From Flavobacteriia bacterium 40-80 (GTDB lineage Bacteria > Bacteroidota > Bacteroidia > Flavobacteriales_D > Crocinitomicaceae): a DNA stretch of 64,000 bases. Position 1 is the stretch's first letter; each line of letters starts with the position of its first letter. The notes beneath the pieces were generated by a model that searched no databases, was not told the DNA's origin, and worked only from the letters and a program-made list of their open reading frames with translations. Where the stretch lies: positions 1 through 64,000 of the forward strand of contig MKVF01000022.1 of NCBI GenBank assembly GCA_001899145.1, in the 5' to 3' direction. Positions 8,245-15,786 of this stretch are shown here, one piece after another. The translations under genes were made by a program, and so were the position numbers.

Positions 8245-9542
8245 AAAGATCCTTTTAAAAATTCAATTTGGTAATAGTATTGTAATTGATTCATTTTTGC
8301 TGTTTCCAGCTCAAATATGGATTTCAGATAATTCATATTTGCATCTAACAAATCGGTAATCAGTGCTGTTGACTGAAAGTAATTATCTTTAATAATCCGC
8401 AGATTTTCTTGTGTCAGTGCTATGTTTTTTTCACAGATACCGCGTTTTACAGTTGCTTCTTCGTACTGCAGACTCGCATTCAGCAACTCGTTTTTCAAAT
8501 GATCCTCTTCATTTAGATGTGCTTCTTCTTCTTTTAACTGCTCCAATTTCGCCTTTTCCATTTGCGGCTTGTTCAGATACCAGTTAGAAATTGGAATTCT
8601 TAACTTCAATCCAACGATTCCTAACGTATACCAGGAAGCATTATAGGGATATAGAAAAATCTGTGGATTGGCAAATGTGAAAGAGCCTTCCAGACTCAGC
8701 TGAGGCATAAATTGAGCTCGCTGTTTTTTTACGTCCAGCATACTCAGTTTTTCCATGAGTTCTGATTTTCTCAAAGAGAAAGCATTTTCACTGGCTGAAA
8801 GAAAGCTGTTTTCAAATGTTTCTGTTCTGGCTTGTTCCTGAACGATCATTGGGAAAATTATTTTACTGTTTTCAGAGCCAATAATCAACTGTATTTTCTG
8901 ACTTAACCGTTTGATATCATTTTCAATCTCCACAAGCAAATATTCCCGTTTTGAGAGCTCTAATTCGATACGAAGAACATCACTGTGCAATACAACACCA
9001 CTTTTATATAGATCAGAAATTTCTTTAAGTTGCTGTTTCTGGTCATCAATATCTTCTTTAATAACATTTCGGAAAATATATGCCCTGTAAAGCTCTAAAA
9101 AGGCAAAACAAGCTGTAAGTTTAGTCTGCGCAACGGTTTCCTGCAACTTCACTTCTGAAAGTTCATCACGGATCTGCTTGTCACGGATCTGCAATTCATT
9201 CTGACTGCCTTTATACAGATTCAGATAAAAATCTGCTCCCGTATTATACAAAAAGTGAATAACATCATGCTGTGAAGGTGTATGAAATAACCCGTTATCA
9301 TAAATCGGCATGTTCGTTGCGTAATCTGCACTTGCCCGTCCGGAAATCTGAGGCAGACGATTGTATTTTGCGGCCTGGAGATCGAATTCACTTCCTTTTT
9401 TGTCCAATGTGCTTATTTTTACTTCTCTGCTGTTGGATGCTGCCAGCTGAAAGATATCTTCTAATGTATATTTGAGAGTATCCTGACAAAAGACATGTCC
9501 GCAATAGACGAATAAAAAAGCACTTAAGTGTTTGATGTTCAC
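8241..9542 (-). CDS. TolC-family outer-membrane efflux channel
   Basis: A 433-residue protein with an N-terminal export signal (to about residue 19) and two copies of the OEP repeat: long amphipathic helices with the start of each half at TLEDIFQLAASNSREVKIS and at AFSLRKSELMEK. The length and helical pattern fit TolC-like channels that carry the exported substrate through the outer membrane. It is the first gene of the efflux operon and is preceded by a TACCTTTG promoter element at 9571-9578. The opposite side of that 113-base gap holds the AraC regulator, which is the obvious candidate controller. Confidence 0.92.
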   Translation of the reverse strand: MNIKHLSAFLFVYCGHVFCQDTLKYTLEDIFQLAASNSREVKISTLDKKGSEFDLQAAKYNRLPQISGRASADYATNMPIYDNGLFHTPSQHDVIHFLYNTGADFYLNLYKGSQNELQIRDKQIRDELSEVKLQETVAQTKLTACFAFLELYRAYIFRNVIKEDIDDQKQQLKEISDLYKSGVVLHSDVLRIELELSKREYLLVEIENDIKRLSQKIQLIIGSENSKIIFPMIVQEQARTETFENSFLSASENAFSLRKSELMEKLSMLDVKKQRAQFMPQLSLEGSFTFANPQIFLYPYNASWYTLGIVGLKLRIPISNWYLNKPQMEKAKLEQLKEEEAHLNEEDHLKNELLNASLQYEEATVKRGICEKNIALTQENLRIIKDNYFQSTALITDLLDANMNYLKSIFELETAKMNQLQYYYQIEFLKGSL

Positions 9543-9570
9543 GATTGAATGGTGTGTTTATTTATTAGGA

Positions 9571-9651
9571 CAAAGGTAATGGCAGGCAAGCCGAACCTAT
9601 TTTGTTTAAATAGTCAATTATTTATTCATTCCAGCCATTTTTATATTTTTG
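9571..9651. promoter_or_regulatory. Divergent promoter region of the efflux operon and its AraC regulator
   Basis: Two Bacteroidota -7 elements (TAnnTTTG) face away from each other: TACCTTTG on the minus strand at 9571-9578 for the tolC-like gene, and TATTTTTG on the plus strand at 9644-9651, ending only four bases before the regulator ATG. I find no TTG at the usual distance for either. The regulator transcript should be leaderless or nearly so. Confidence 0.55.
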
Positions 9652-9655
9652 AAAC

Positions 9656-10453
9656 ATGAGATTAACAGAACGGCTTCCTGATATTGAAGAACAACCGGAT
9701 GGGATTTATGTCATTCATGAAAAATTTGAGCGTTTTATCAATTTACACCAGCACTCTAAGTGGCAGCTAAGCTATATTGAAGGAGGAGTGGCAAACATTA
9801 CAATTGAGAATACAACGTACGTTGTTCCTTCTCATTATTTTTTCTGGATTCCGGCAGGAGTTCCTCATATACTACGAGTAAGTCAGCGTGCGACCAGTAT
9901 CTGCTCTATGTATTTCGGACTGACACAGAAAGATACGCAATCCTGTTTTCATAAGCTGGGTATTTATCCTGCAAATGAATTGATTATACAAATGATAAAG
10001 TTTACCGAGAAATGGAGCGAAGAAATGATTCTGCCTTCGGATGAACGTTATCAGTTTATGAGGGCAATGCTGCAGGTCATTATTCCTCTGGCAGAAAATA
10101 CTGTTCCGATTGTGCTGCCGATTACCGGAAATGAACGATTAAAAAAAATTCTTGATTACCTCAGCGATAATATAGATAAGCCCCTCACATTAAAATCAGT
10201 CAGTAAACAGTTTAATTCAAGTGAACGGACACTATCCCGTTTTTTTCAGACAGAGCTAAAAATGTCTTTTCTTCAATATCTGAAACATTTACGGATTATT
10301 AAAGCGATTGATTTTCTTCAAAAAACAAATCTTTCTCTATCTGAAATAGCAGATAATATAGGTTATGATACTTTGGGGGCTTTCAGCAATACTTTTTATG
10401 AAATCACCAGAATGCGGCCTTCCGAAATGCGAAAGAATTTTTACCGGTCGTAA
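9656..10453 (+). CDS. AraC-family transcriptional regulator
   Basis: A 265-residue regulator with an N-terminal cupin-like sensing domain (residues about 20-100, including LHQHSKWQLSYIEGG and FFWIPAGVPHILRV) and a C-terminal double helix-turn-helix domain (about 165-262: LTLKSVSKQFNSSERTLSRF and LSEIADNIGYDTLGAFSNTF, then the family-typical TRMRPSEMRK). It is divergent from the three-gene efflux operon and most likely activates or represses it in response to a small molecule. The ligand is unknown. Its ATG follows the -7 element by four bases. Confidence 0.92.
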   Translation: MRLTERLPDIEEQPDGIYVIHEKFERFINLHQHSKWQLSYIEGGVANITIENTTYVVPSHYFFWIPAGVPHILRVSQRATSICSMYFGLTQKDTQSCFHKLGIYPANELIIQMIKFTEKWSEEMILPSDERYQFMRAMLQVIIPLAENTVPIVLPITGNERLKKILDYLSDNIDKPLTLKSVSKQFNSSERTLSRFFQTELKMSFLQYLKHLRIIKAIDFLQKTNLSLSEIADNIGYDTLGAFSNTFYEITRMRPSEMRKNFYRS

Positions 10454-10476
10454 GAGTATTACTAACACTGCAGTCT

Positions 10477-12129
10477 CTATTTGCGATTTGATACTACCAG
10501 TTCGTCAAACATCCACCAGGGATTTATCAAAAATTTCGACCAGTGCTTTCTTGCCTGCTTATCAATATCCGCAAACAATTGTTTTTGCCGTTGGAGACGA
10601 GGCTCATAAAATAAATCACTTTCAGTTGACTGATTGTCCTGTTTACGCTTCTCTATTTGCTGAAGACTGTTACAGATTTTGTGATAATACACAATAAAGT
10701 TGGCGCACGTCGTAATTTGCCCGGCAGTAATGACATCCCGGATTTTTTCTTTTCCCTGGCTGTTCAGCGGAACCCAAAGCGTCGTTTTCATTTTTGATGC
10801 GGACGTACAAATGTTCCGGATCAGATCGGTCGGTTCATTTATTCCCAGCTCATAAAAAGAAATCCGGGATAAATTGACCATCTTATCTTCCGGTTCAGCG
10901 TGTTTCAGCTGGTAAATTGCCGTCATAAAGCATTTATGAATATGCTCTCTGCTTCCAAATAAATTCTGGTAATTTTTTCGCCGCAAATGTTTCATAAACA
11001 CACTTCCGACCAGCAGCCCGACAGAGTTCACGCGATTAGCAAACAGCTCAGCGACAGCATTGGGAGTAAGAACATTCATCCTATTGATCTTCCCTATTCC
11101 GACCTCATTGGTATTGGCAGTCTTTTTTATAAGCCGCTTTGCATACGAAAGCAGCAGTGTTGCAAGAATAAATAGTGTGAGCAACACAGAAATTGTAATC
11201 AATGCAGCCTTATTTTCCTGAATGTGGCGAATAAAAAGCATTCCCACCAAAAGAATATTGGTCATCCAGATAAAACGGTATATTTTTATCATGCTTGTAT
11301 TTCCAATAACCGGGATTCTTTTTTCTTTAGACGGCTCATATCCGGAAATATTCGGTGATGATACATCTACCACCATTATGAGATCCAGCATTTCATTCTG
11401 TTTCCGCTGATTGTCATATAACAAAACAGAATCAATTCCCTGATTGTCAACAATACCGCCATCCATCAGGCTGACAATCGTATTTTTTTCATACCGTTGA
11501 ATTACAGATGCTGCTTTCACATAAGGGCTGATATCAACGCTTACAGGTTCAAATCCTCCCGGGAAACATGAGGACGCTGCTAAAGGAATCCCAAGTGGCA
11601 TTGATTCGATCAGCTGCTTGTCTAATTTGTAAAAATGATTTCCGATCCGGTGGCGTAATTCCGCTGTTTGTGCAATGAAACGAAACGGTGTTCCTGTATT
11701 AAATTCAGTGGCGTTGATACATGTAAACTCCAGATGTGTATCGTATTCTCCATTCTCTCCTTTCTTAGGGAGAATAGATTCAAATTTCTTGTTGTTAAAT
11801 AGTTTTTCGTTGTAAACGGCTGCAAATCCTTCGATCAGACTGTTTTTCGATTCCGGATTTACAAAATTGCAGATTCCTTCATTCACAAGATCTTCTTCCG
11901 TTAGGAATACATACAGTCTTTGAAAATAGTAATGAAAGTCTTCGTCCTGTTTAGCCGATTGTGCGTATGAAATACCTGTAATACTACCTCCGGATACTGT
12001 TGACAGTGCTTTTACTTGTTTTAAAAGTGACTTTCCGCCGGATTCAATAAAGTTCATATAACTTAGAGCACCCAGACTGTAAGCTGCTGCCCGATATCCA
12101 CCGCCGGACATGGTTATTCCGATTTTCAT
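10477..12129 (-). CDS. Patatin-like phospholipase family protein with a transmembrane hairpin
   Basis: This 550-residue protein has the patatin fold signatures: the oxyanion Gly-rich loop at the very N-terminus (ITMSGGGYRAAAYSLGALSYM), the nucleophile serine motif STVSGGSITG, and the catalytic Asp in LMDGGIVDNQG. Patatin-like enzymes hydrolyse acyl chains from phospholipids. Two adjacent hydrophobic helices (about residues 283-300 and 308-328) follow the catalytic half, then a soluble C-terminal region of more than 200 residues that I do not recognise. The protein lacks a signal peptide, so the catalytic part should be cytosolic and tethered to the inner membrane. It converges with the AraC gene and is otherwise isolated. 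Confidence 0.82.
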   Translation of the reverse strand: MKIGITMSGGGYRAAAYSLGALSYMNFIESGGKSLLKQVKALSTVSGGSITGISYAQSAKQDEDFHYYFQRLYVFLTEEDLVNEGICNFVNPESKNSLIEGFAAVYNEKLFNNKKFESILPKKGENGEYDTHLEFTCINATEFNTGTPFRFIAQTAELRHRIGNHFYKLDKQLIESMPLGIPLAASSCFPGGFEPVSVDISPYVKAASVIQRYEKNTIVSLMDGGIVDNQGIDSVLLYDNQRKQNEMLDLIMVVDVSSPNISGYEPSKEKRIPVIGNTSMIKIYRFIWMTNILLVGMLFIRHIQENKAALITISVLLTLFILATLLLSYAKRLIKKTANTNEVGIGKINRMNVLTPNAVAELFANRVNSVGLLVGSVFMKHLRRKNYQNLFGSREHIHKCFMTAIYQLKHAEPEDKMVNLSRISFYELGINEPTDLIRNICTSASKMKTTLWVPLNSQGKEKIRDVITAGQITTCANFIVYYHKICNSLQQIEKRKQDNQSTESDLFYEPRLQRQKQLFADIDKQARKHWSKFLINPWWMFDELVVSNRK

Positions 12130-12335
12130 ACTGTTTTAGTTTTCAATTACTGATTCAATCAGAAGATTAGTGTTTCAAAGTACTAAAATGCAAAAAGATG
12201 TCCAAAAAAGGAAAAGACCGTATCATTTTATGGAGTGTGGAAATAAACTATTTATAAATAATTTTATCCCTCTTACCTTAATATTCGGCTTTGTTTTCCG
12301 ATTTTGAACACCTTCAAAATTATAGCTGCCGGATT

Positions 12336-13106
12336 TTATTTCAGAAAATCTTCCGGTTGAATGGCTTGTCCAGTAACAGACAGATTTCCTTTTAAATCTT
12401 CAAAGATTTTATACATCATTAAAGTGGATGTTGTTCCGATACCGGAATAGGTTTCATCTACAATGTACATATAATTAGTTCCTTCAACAATCTGTTTTGC
12501 CTGATAGAGAGGAGTTCTTCTAAATCCATGATTATTAGGCAATACTTTGTAAAACAGATGTATATTCATGTTTTCTTTTGAAAAGCCAGACCATCCTCCG
12601 GATTTAGCGCTCATACTATTCACATTTTCCATCAGAAGCAATTTCCATTGTTTTCTGGGATGTAAGCTCGCAGGCGTAAAAGAAGCGATGAAAAATTGCT
12701 CGTGCAGGACATTCAATCTCGCATAAGCCTCATAAGTCCCTCCTATTATTCTTCCATATTTTTCGTTGAATATCTCCCGTTCAATGGGTGTTAATGGTAC
12801 AACCGAAATAAATTCGTTATTGTGATATAATTTTGTAATCCCTTCCAGCTTTGCTTCACATTCCGGATGAACAATTCTGGAAATCTCAATTGCATAAACA
12901 TCCATGTAATCTTGCTCTCCTACAATTTTTCCCAAAGCAATAAAAGTAAAAAACTCTATACCTATCCTGGTTTTCTGGCTTACTACAACTGGAGCATAGG
13001 AAACACCTATTAATCCTTGTAGTGCTTCATTGAACACTTTTTCATCTTCTTGATTCACCGGTCTTACTACCGCTTTGGATTGAATTTTTTCTGCTGAATT
13101 ACTCAT
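12336..13106 (-). CDS. Uncharacterised protein
   Basis: About 256 residues with no signal peptide, no membrane segment and no motif I recognise. It has a mixed alpha/beta look with several aromatic-rich strands (RIGIEFFTFIALGKI, YEAYARLNVLHEQFFIASF). I start it at ATG 13106 (MSNSAEKIQ). The frame continues 23 codons upstream, but that extension runs through a TATATTTG promoter element at 13173-13180, so it cannot be translated from that promoter. It stands alone between the patatin-like gene and purM, divergent from purM. Confidence 0.7.
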   Translation of the reverse strand: MSNSAEKIQSKAVVRPVNQEDEKVFNEALQGLIGVSYAPVVVSQKTRIGIEFFTFIALGKIVGEQDYMDVYAIEISRIVHPECEAKLEGITKLYHNNEFISVVPLTPIEREIFNEKYGRIIGGTYEAYARLNVLHEQFFIASFTPASLHPRKQWKLLLMENVNSMSAKSGGWSGFSKENMNIHLFYKVLPNNHGFRRTPLYQAKQIVEGTNYMYIVDETYSGIGTTSTLMMYKIFEDLKGNLSVTGQAIQPEDFLK

Positions 13107-13172
13107 AAAATAATAGTTTTTAGTTTTCCTATACTCATAAAGCTTTTCTGGTTCCGCTTTACCGGAATAGGG

Positions 13173-13180
13173 CAAATATA
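13173..13180 (-). promoter_or_regulatory. -7 promoter element (TATATTTG) of the uncharacterised gene
   Basis: An exact match to TAnnTTTG on the minus strand, about 65 bases before the chosen ATG at 13106. No TTG stands at the usual distance upstream. It decides the start by ruling out the longer reading frame. Confidence 0.5.
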
Positions 13181-13377
13181 ACCCCTATCCTATCCGTAAA
13201 AGAGAGTATAAATACCATTTTTACCCGGTACAAATACCTGATTAGCTTTATCAGGAAAAACACCTGTTTTTCCGCTGAAGTCCTTTGTATATCATCTGGC
13301 AGCAGAGGTTTCAGCGATTCCAATATACACTCATTTGGGACCGCAGAAATTCGTTTCCTTCTTTCACGCTAAAATTC

Positions 13378-13385
13378 TATCTTTG
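13378..13385 (+). promoter_or_regulatory. purM: -7 promoter element (TATCTTTG) of purM
   Basis: TATCTTTG matches TAnnTTTG and lies 19 bases before the ATG at 13405. It also falls inside the 40-codon upstream extension of the frame, which argues that the extension is not translated. No clear TTG lies 17-23 bases upstream. Confidence 0.55.
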
Positions 13386-13404
13386 CAACATCTTATTAAT
13401 TCTT

Positions 13405-14571
13405 ATGTCTGATACTCGATACAATTTACGCGGTGTTTCTGCCGGAAAAGAAGAAGTACATAACGCTATAAAAAACGTGGATAAAGGATTGTTTCCGAAA
13501 GCATTTTGTAAAATCGTTCCCGATACACTGACCGGAGATGAAAATTATTGTGTAGTAATGCATGCGGACGGAGCAGGGACAAAGTCTTCTCTAGCGTATG
13601 CTTACTGGAAAGAAACCGGTGATGTATCTGTCTGGAAAGGAATTGCTCAGGATGCTTTGATCATGAACATTGATGATTTGTTATGTGTCGGTGCAACGGA
13701 TAATATCCTGCTGTCCTCAACGATCGGAAGAAATAAGAATCTGATTCCGGGAGAAGTGATCTCGGAAATCATTAACGGAACGGAAGAATTATTAAGCGAA
13801 TTACGTAAACAAGGCATCGGAATTAACTCAACTGGGGGTGAAACAGCAGATGTAGGCGACCTTGTAAGAACGATCATCGTAGACTCTACTGTTGTTGCAC
13901 GCATGAAGCGCAGCGAGGTGATCTCCAACCATAACATCCAACCGGGAGACGTGATCATCGGTCTGGCTTCTTTCGGACAGGCAAATTATGAAACAGCTTA
14001 CAACGGCGGAATGGGAAGCAACGGGCTGACCTCTGCCCGACACGATGTTTTCAATAAAGCAATTGCTGAAAAATATCCTGAAACATTTGATGCAGCCGTT
14101 CCTTCGGAACTGGTTTACTCAGGAAATTATCACCTGACAGATCAGCCGGAAGGATTACCTGTAACAGTAGGAAAGCTGGTTCTCTCTCCGACAAGAACGT
14201 ATGCTCCGATCATTAAACAAATTCTGGAAGAGCACCGTTCTGAAATTCACGGAATGGTACATTGTTCCGGAGGCGCTCAGACAAAAGTGCTTCACTTTGT
14301 GGATAACGTACATATTATCAAAGATAATCTGTTTGAAATTCCGCCATTATTTAAAATCATTCAGGAAGAATCCGGAACAGAATGGAAGGAAATGTACAAA
14401 GTTTTCAATATGGGTCACCGTATGGAAATCTATGTAAAACCGGAGCTAGCAGAAGAAATCATTGCTATTTCCAACTCTTTTGGTGTAGATGCCCGGATTG
14501 TTGGACGAGTGGAAACTTCTGAAAATAAAAAACTTACAATTACATCTCCTTACGGGGTTTTTGAATACTGA
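13405..14571 (+). CDS. purM: Phosphoribosylformylglycinamidine cyclo-ligase (AIR synthase), Bacteroidota type
   Basis: PurM closes the imidazole ring of AIR from FGAM with ATP, the fifth step of purine synthesis. At 388 residues it has the start MSDTRYNLRGVSAGKEEVH and the long, divergent form used in Bacteroidota, with HADGAGTKSSLAYAYWKETG, ALIMNIDDLLCVGA, STGGETADVGDLVRTI, NGGMGSNGLTSARHD and HGMVHCSGGAQTKVL in place of the HGxxHITGGG motif of other PurM proteins. I chose ATG 13405; the 40-residue upstream extension has unrelated composition and contains the promoter. Some databases call this form AIR synthase-related, so the exact reaction rests on family knowledge. Confidence 0.9.
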   Translation: MSDTRYNLRGVSAGKEEVHNAIKNVDKGLFPKAFCKIVPDTLTGDENYCVVMHADGAGTKSSLAYAYWKETGDVSVWKGIAQDALIMNIDDLLCVGATDNILLSSTIGRNKNLIPGEVISEIINGTEELLSELRKQGIGINSTGGETADVGDLVRTIIVDSTVVARMKRSEVISNHNIQPGDVIIGLASFGQANYETAYNGGMGSNGLTSARHDVFNKAIAEKYPETFDAAVPSELVYSGNYHLTDQPEGLPVTVGKLVLSPTRTYAPIIKQILEEHRSEIHGMVHCSGGAQTKVLHFVDNVHIIKDNLFEIPPLFKIIQEESGTEWKEMYKVFNMGHRMEIYVKPELAEEIIAISNSFGVDARIVGRVETSENKKLTITSPYGVFEY

Positions 14572-14681
14572 CGGGTCAGTCAGACAGAAGATTCTGAGAA
14601 GAAAGACATAAGACTATATTCATCTGTTGCCTTTCATCTTACGTCTGTTGTCTAATGTCTTATCACATATACATCTGAAAA

Positions 14682-15764
14682 ATGCAGGATTTATTGCAAA
14701 AATTACAAGCGATCGAATATCGTTTCACTGAAGTCGGCAATCTGATTGTCGATCCGGATATCATTGCGGATATGCAGCGGTATGTGAAGCTGAATAAAGA
14801 ATATAAAGATCTGGAAGAGATAGTAGCCGTTTATAAAGAATACCGTAATGTTATTTCCAATATCAACAGCTCAAAAGAACTGCTGGAAACAGAAACGGAT
14901 CCTGAAATGCGGGAAATGGCAAAAACGGAAATTCAGGAGCTGGAAGATAAAAAGCCGGAACTGGAGGAGCAGATTAAAATGCTGCTGATTCCAAAAGATC
15001 CGGAAGATGATAAAAATGCCATTATGGAACTGCGCGCCGGAACCGGCGGAGACGAAGCCTGTATTTTCGTAGAAGACTGTTTCCGTATGTACACCATGTA
15101 TTTCAAGGAAAAAGGATGGGAATATGAAGTATTGAATTCTTCGGAAGGAGGAACGAAAGGATATAAGGAAATTTCAATGGAAGTCCGGGGTGAAGGTATT
15201 TACGGAACATTAAAATTTGAATCCGGAGTTCACCGCGTGCAACGTGTTCCTGAAACAGAATCTCAGGGACGTGTACACACATCTGCAATTACCGTGGCTG
15301 TACTTCCGGAAGCAGAAGAAGTTGACTTTGAACTGAATATGGGAGACGTAAGAAAGGATACTTTCCGTGCTTCCGGTGCCGGTGGTCAGCACATCAACAA
15401 AACAGAGTCCGCTATTCGTCTGACACACATTCCTACCGGATTAGTCGTTGAATGTCAGGACGGTCGTTCGCAGCATAAAAATCTGGAAAAGGCAATATCC
15501 GTGCTTCGTTCACGTTTATACCAGCTGGAATTGGACAGGGTGCAGCAGGAACGTGCCGCTCAGCGTAAAACACTTGTTTCTACGGGAGATCGTTCTGCAA
15601 AAATCCGGACCTATAATTATCCGCAGGGACGTATCACCGATCATAGAATCAATAAAACGATCTATAATCTGGGAGCGTTCATGAACGGAGATTTACAAGA
15701 CATGATTGATTCATTAAAGATGGCGGAGAATGCGGAGAAAATGAAGGGAGAAGCTGCTGTCTGA
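14682..15764 (+). CDS. prfA: Peptide chain release factor 1
   Basis: RF1 reads UAA and UAG in the ribosomal A site and triggers hydrolysis of peptidyl-tRNA. The 360-residue protein has the catalytic GGQ motif at residues 234-236 (GAGGQHINKTESAIR) and the stop-codon-reading PxT-type motif as PET at about 190-192 (VPETESQGRVHTSA); the PxT form marks RF1, not RF2. The N-terminal helical domain and the C-terminal RTYNYPQGRITDHR segment are complete. No programmed frameshift is present. It follows purM by 110 bases of short-period, TCTT-rich intergenic sequence. Confidence 0.97.
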   Translation: MQDLLQKLQAIEYRFTEVGNLIVDPDIIADMQRYVKLNKEYKDLEEIVAVYKEYRNVISNINSSKELLETETDPEMREMAKTEIQELEDKKPELEEQIKMLLIPKDPEDDKNAIMELRAGTGGDEACIFVEDCFRMYTMYFKEKGWEYEVLNSSEGGTKGYKEISMEVRGEGIYGTLKFESGVHRVQRVPETESQGRVHTSAITVAVLPEAEEVDFELNMGDVRKDTFRASGAGGQHINKTESAIRLTHIPTGLVVECQDGRSQHKNLEKAISVLRSRLYQLELDRVQQERAAQRKTLVSTGDRSAKIRTYNYPQGRITDHRINKTIYNLGAFMNGDLQDMIDSLKMAENAEKMKGEAAV

Positions 15765-15786
15765 TAACATAGATTAAAATGATTTT

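Noticed and set aside
9601-9640. An AraC operator in the divergent gap.
   Set aside because: No convincing direct or inverted repeat long enough to name a site.
13285-13404. A 40-codon N-terminal extension of purM.
   Set aside because: It contains the TATCTTTG promoter and has a composition unlike PurM; homologues start at MSDTRYNLRG.
14298-14306. A DnaA-box-like TGTGGATAA.
   Set aside because: A single copy within purM; no cluster.
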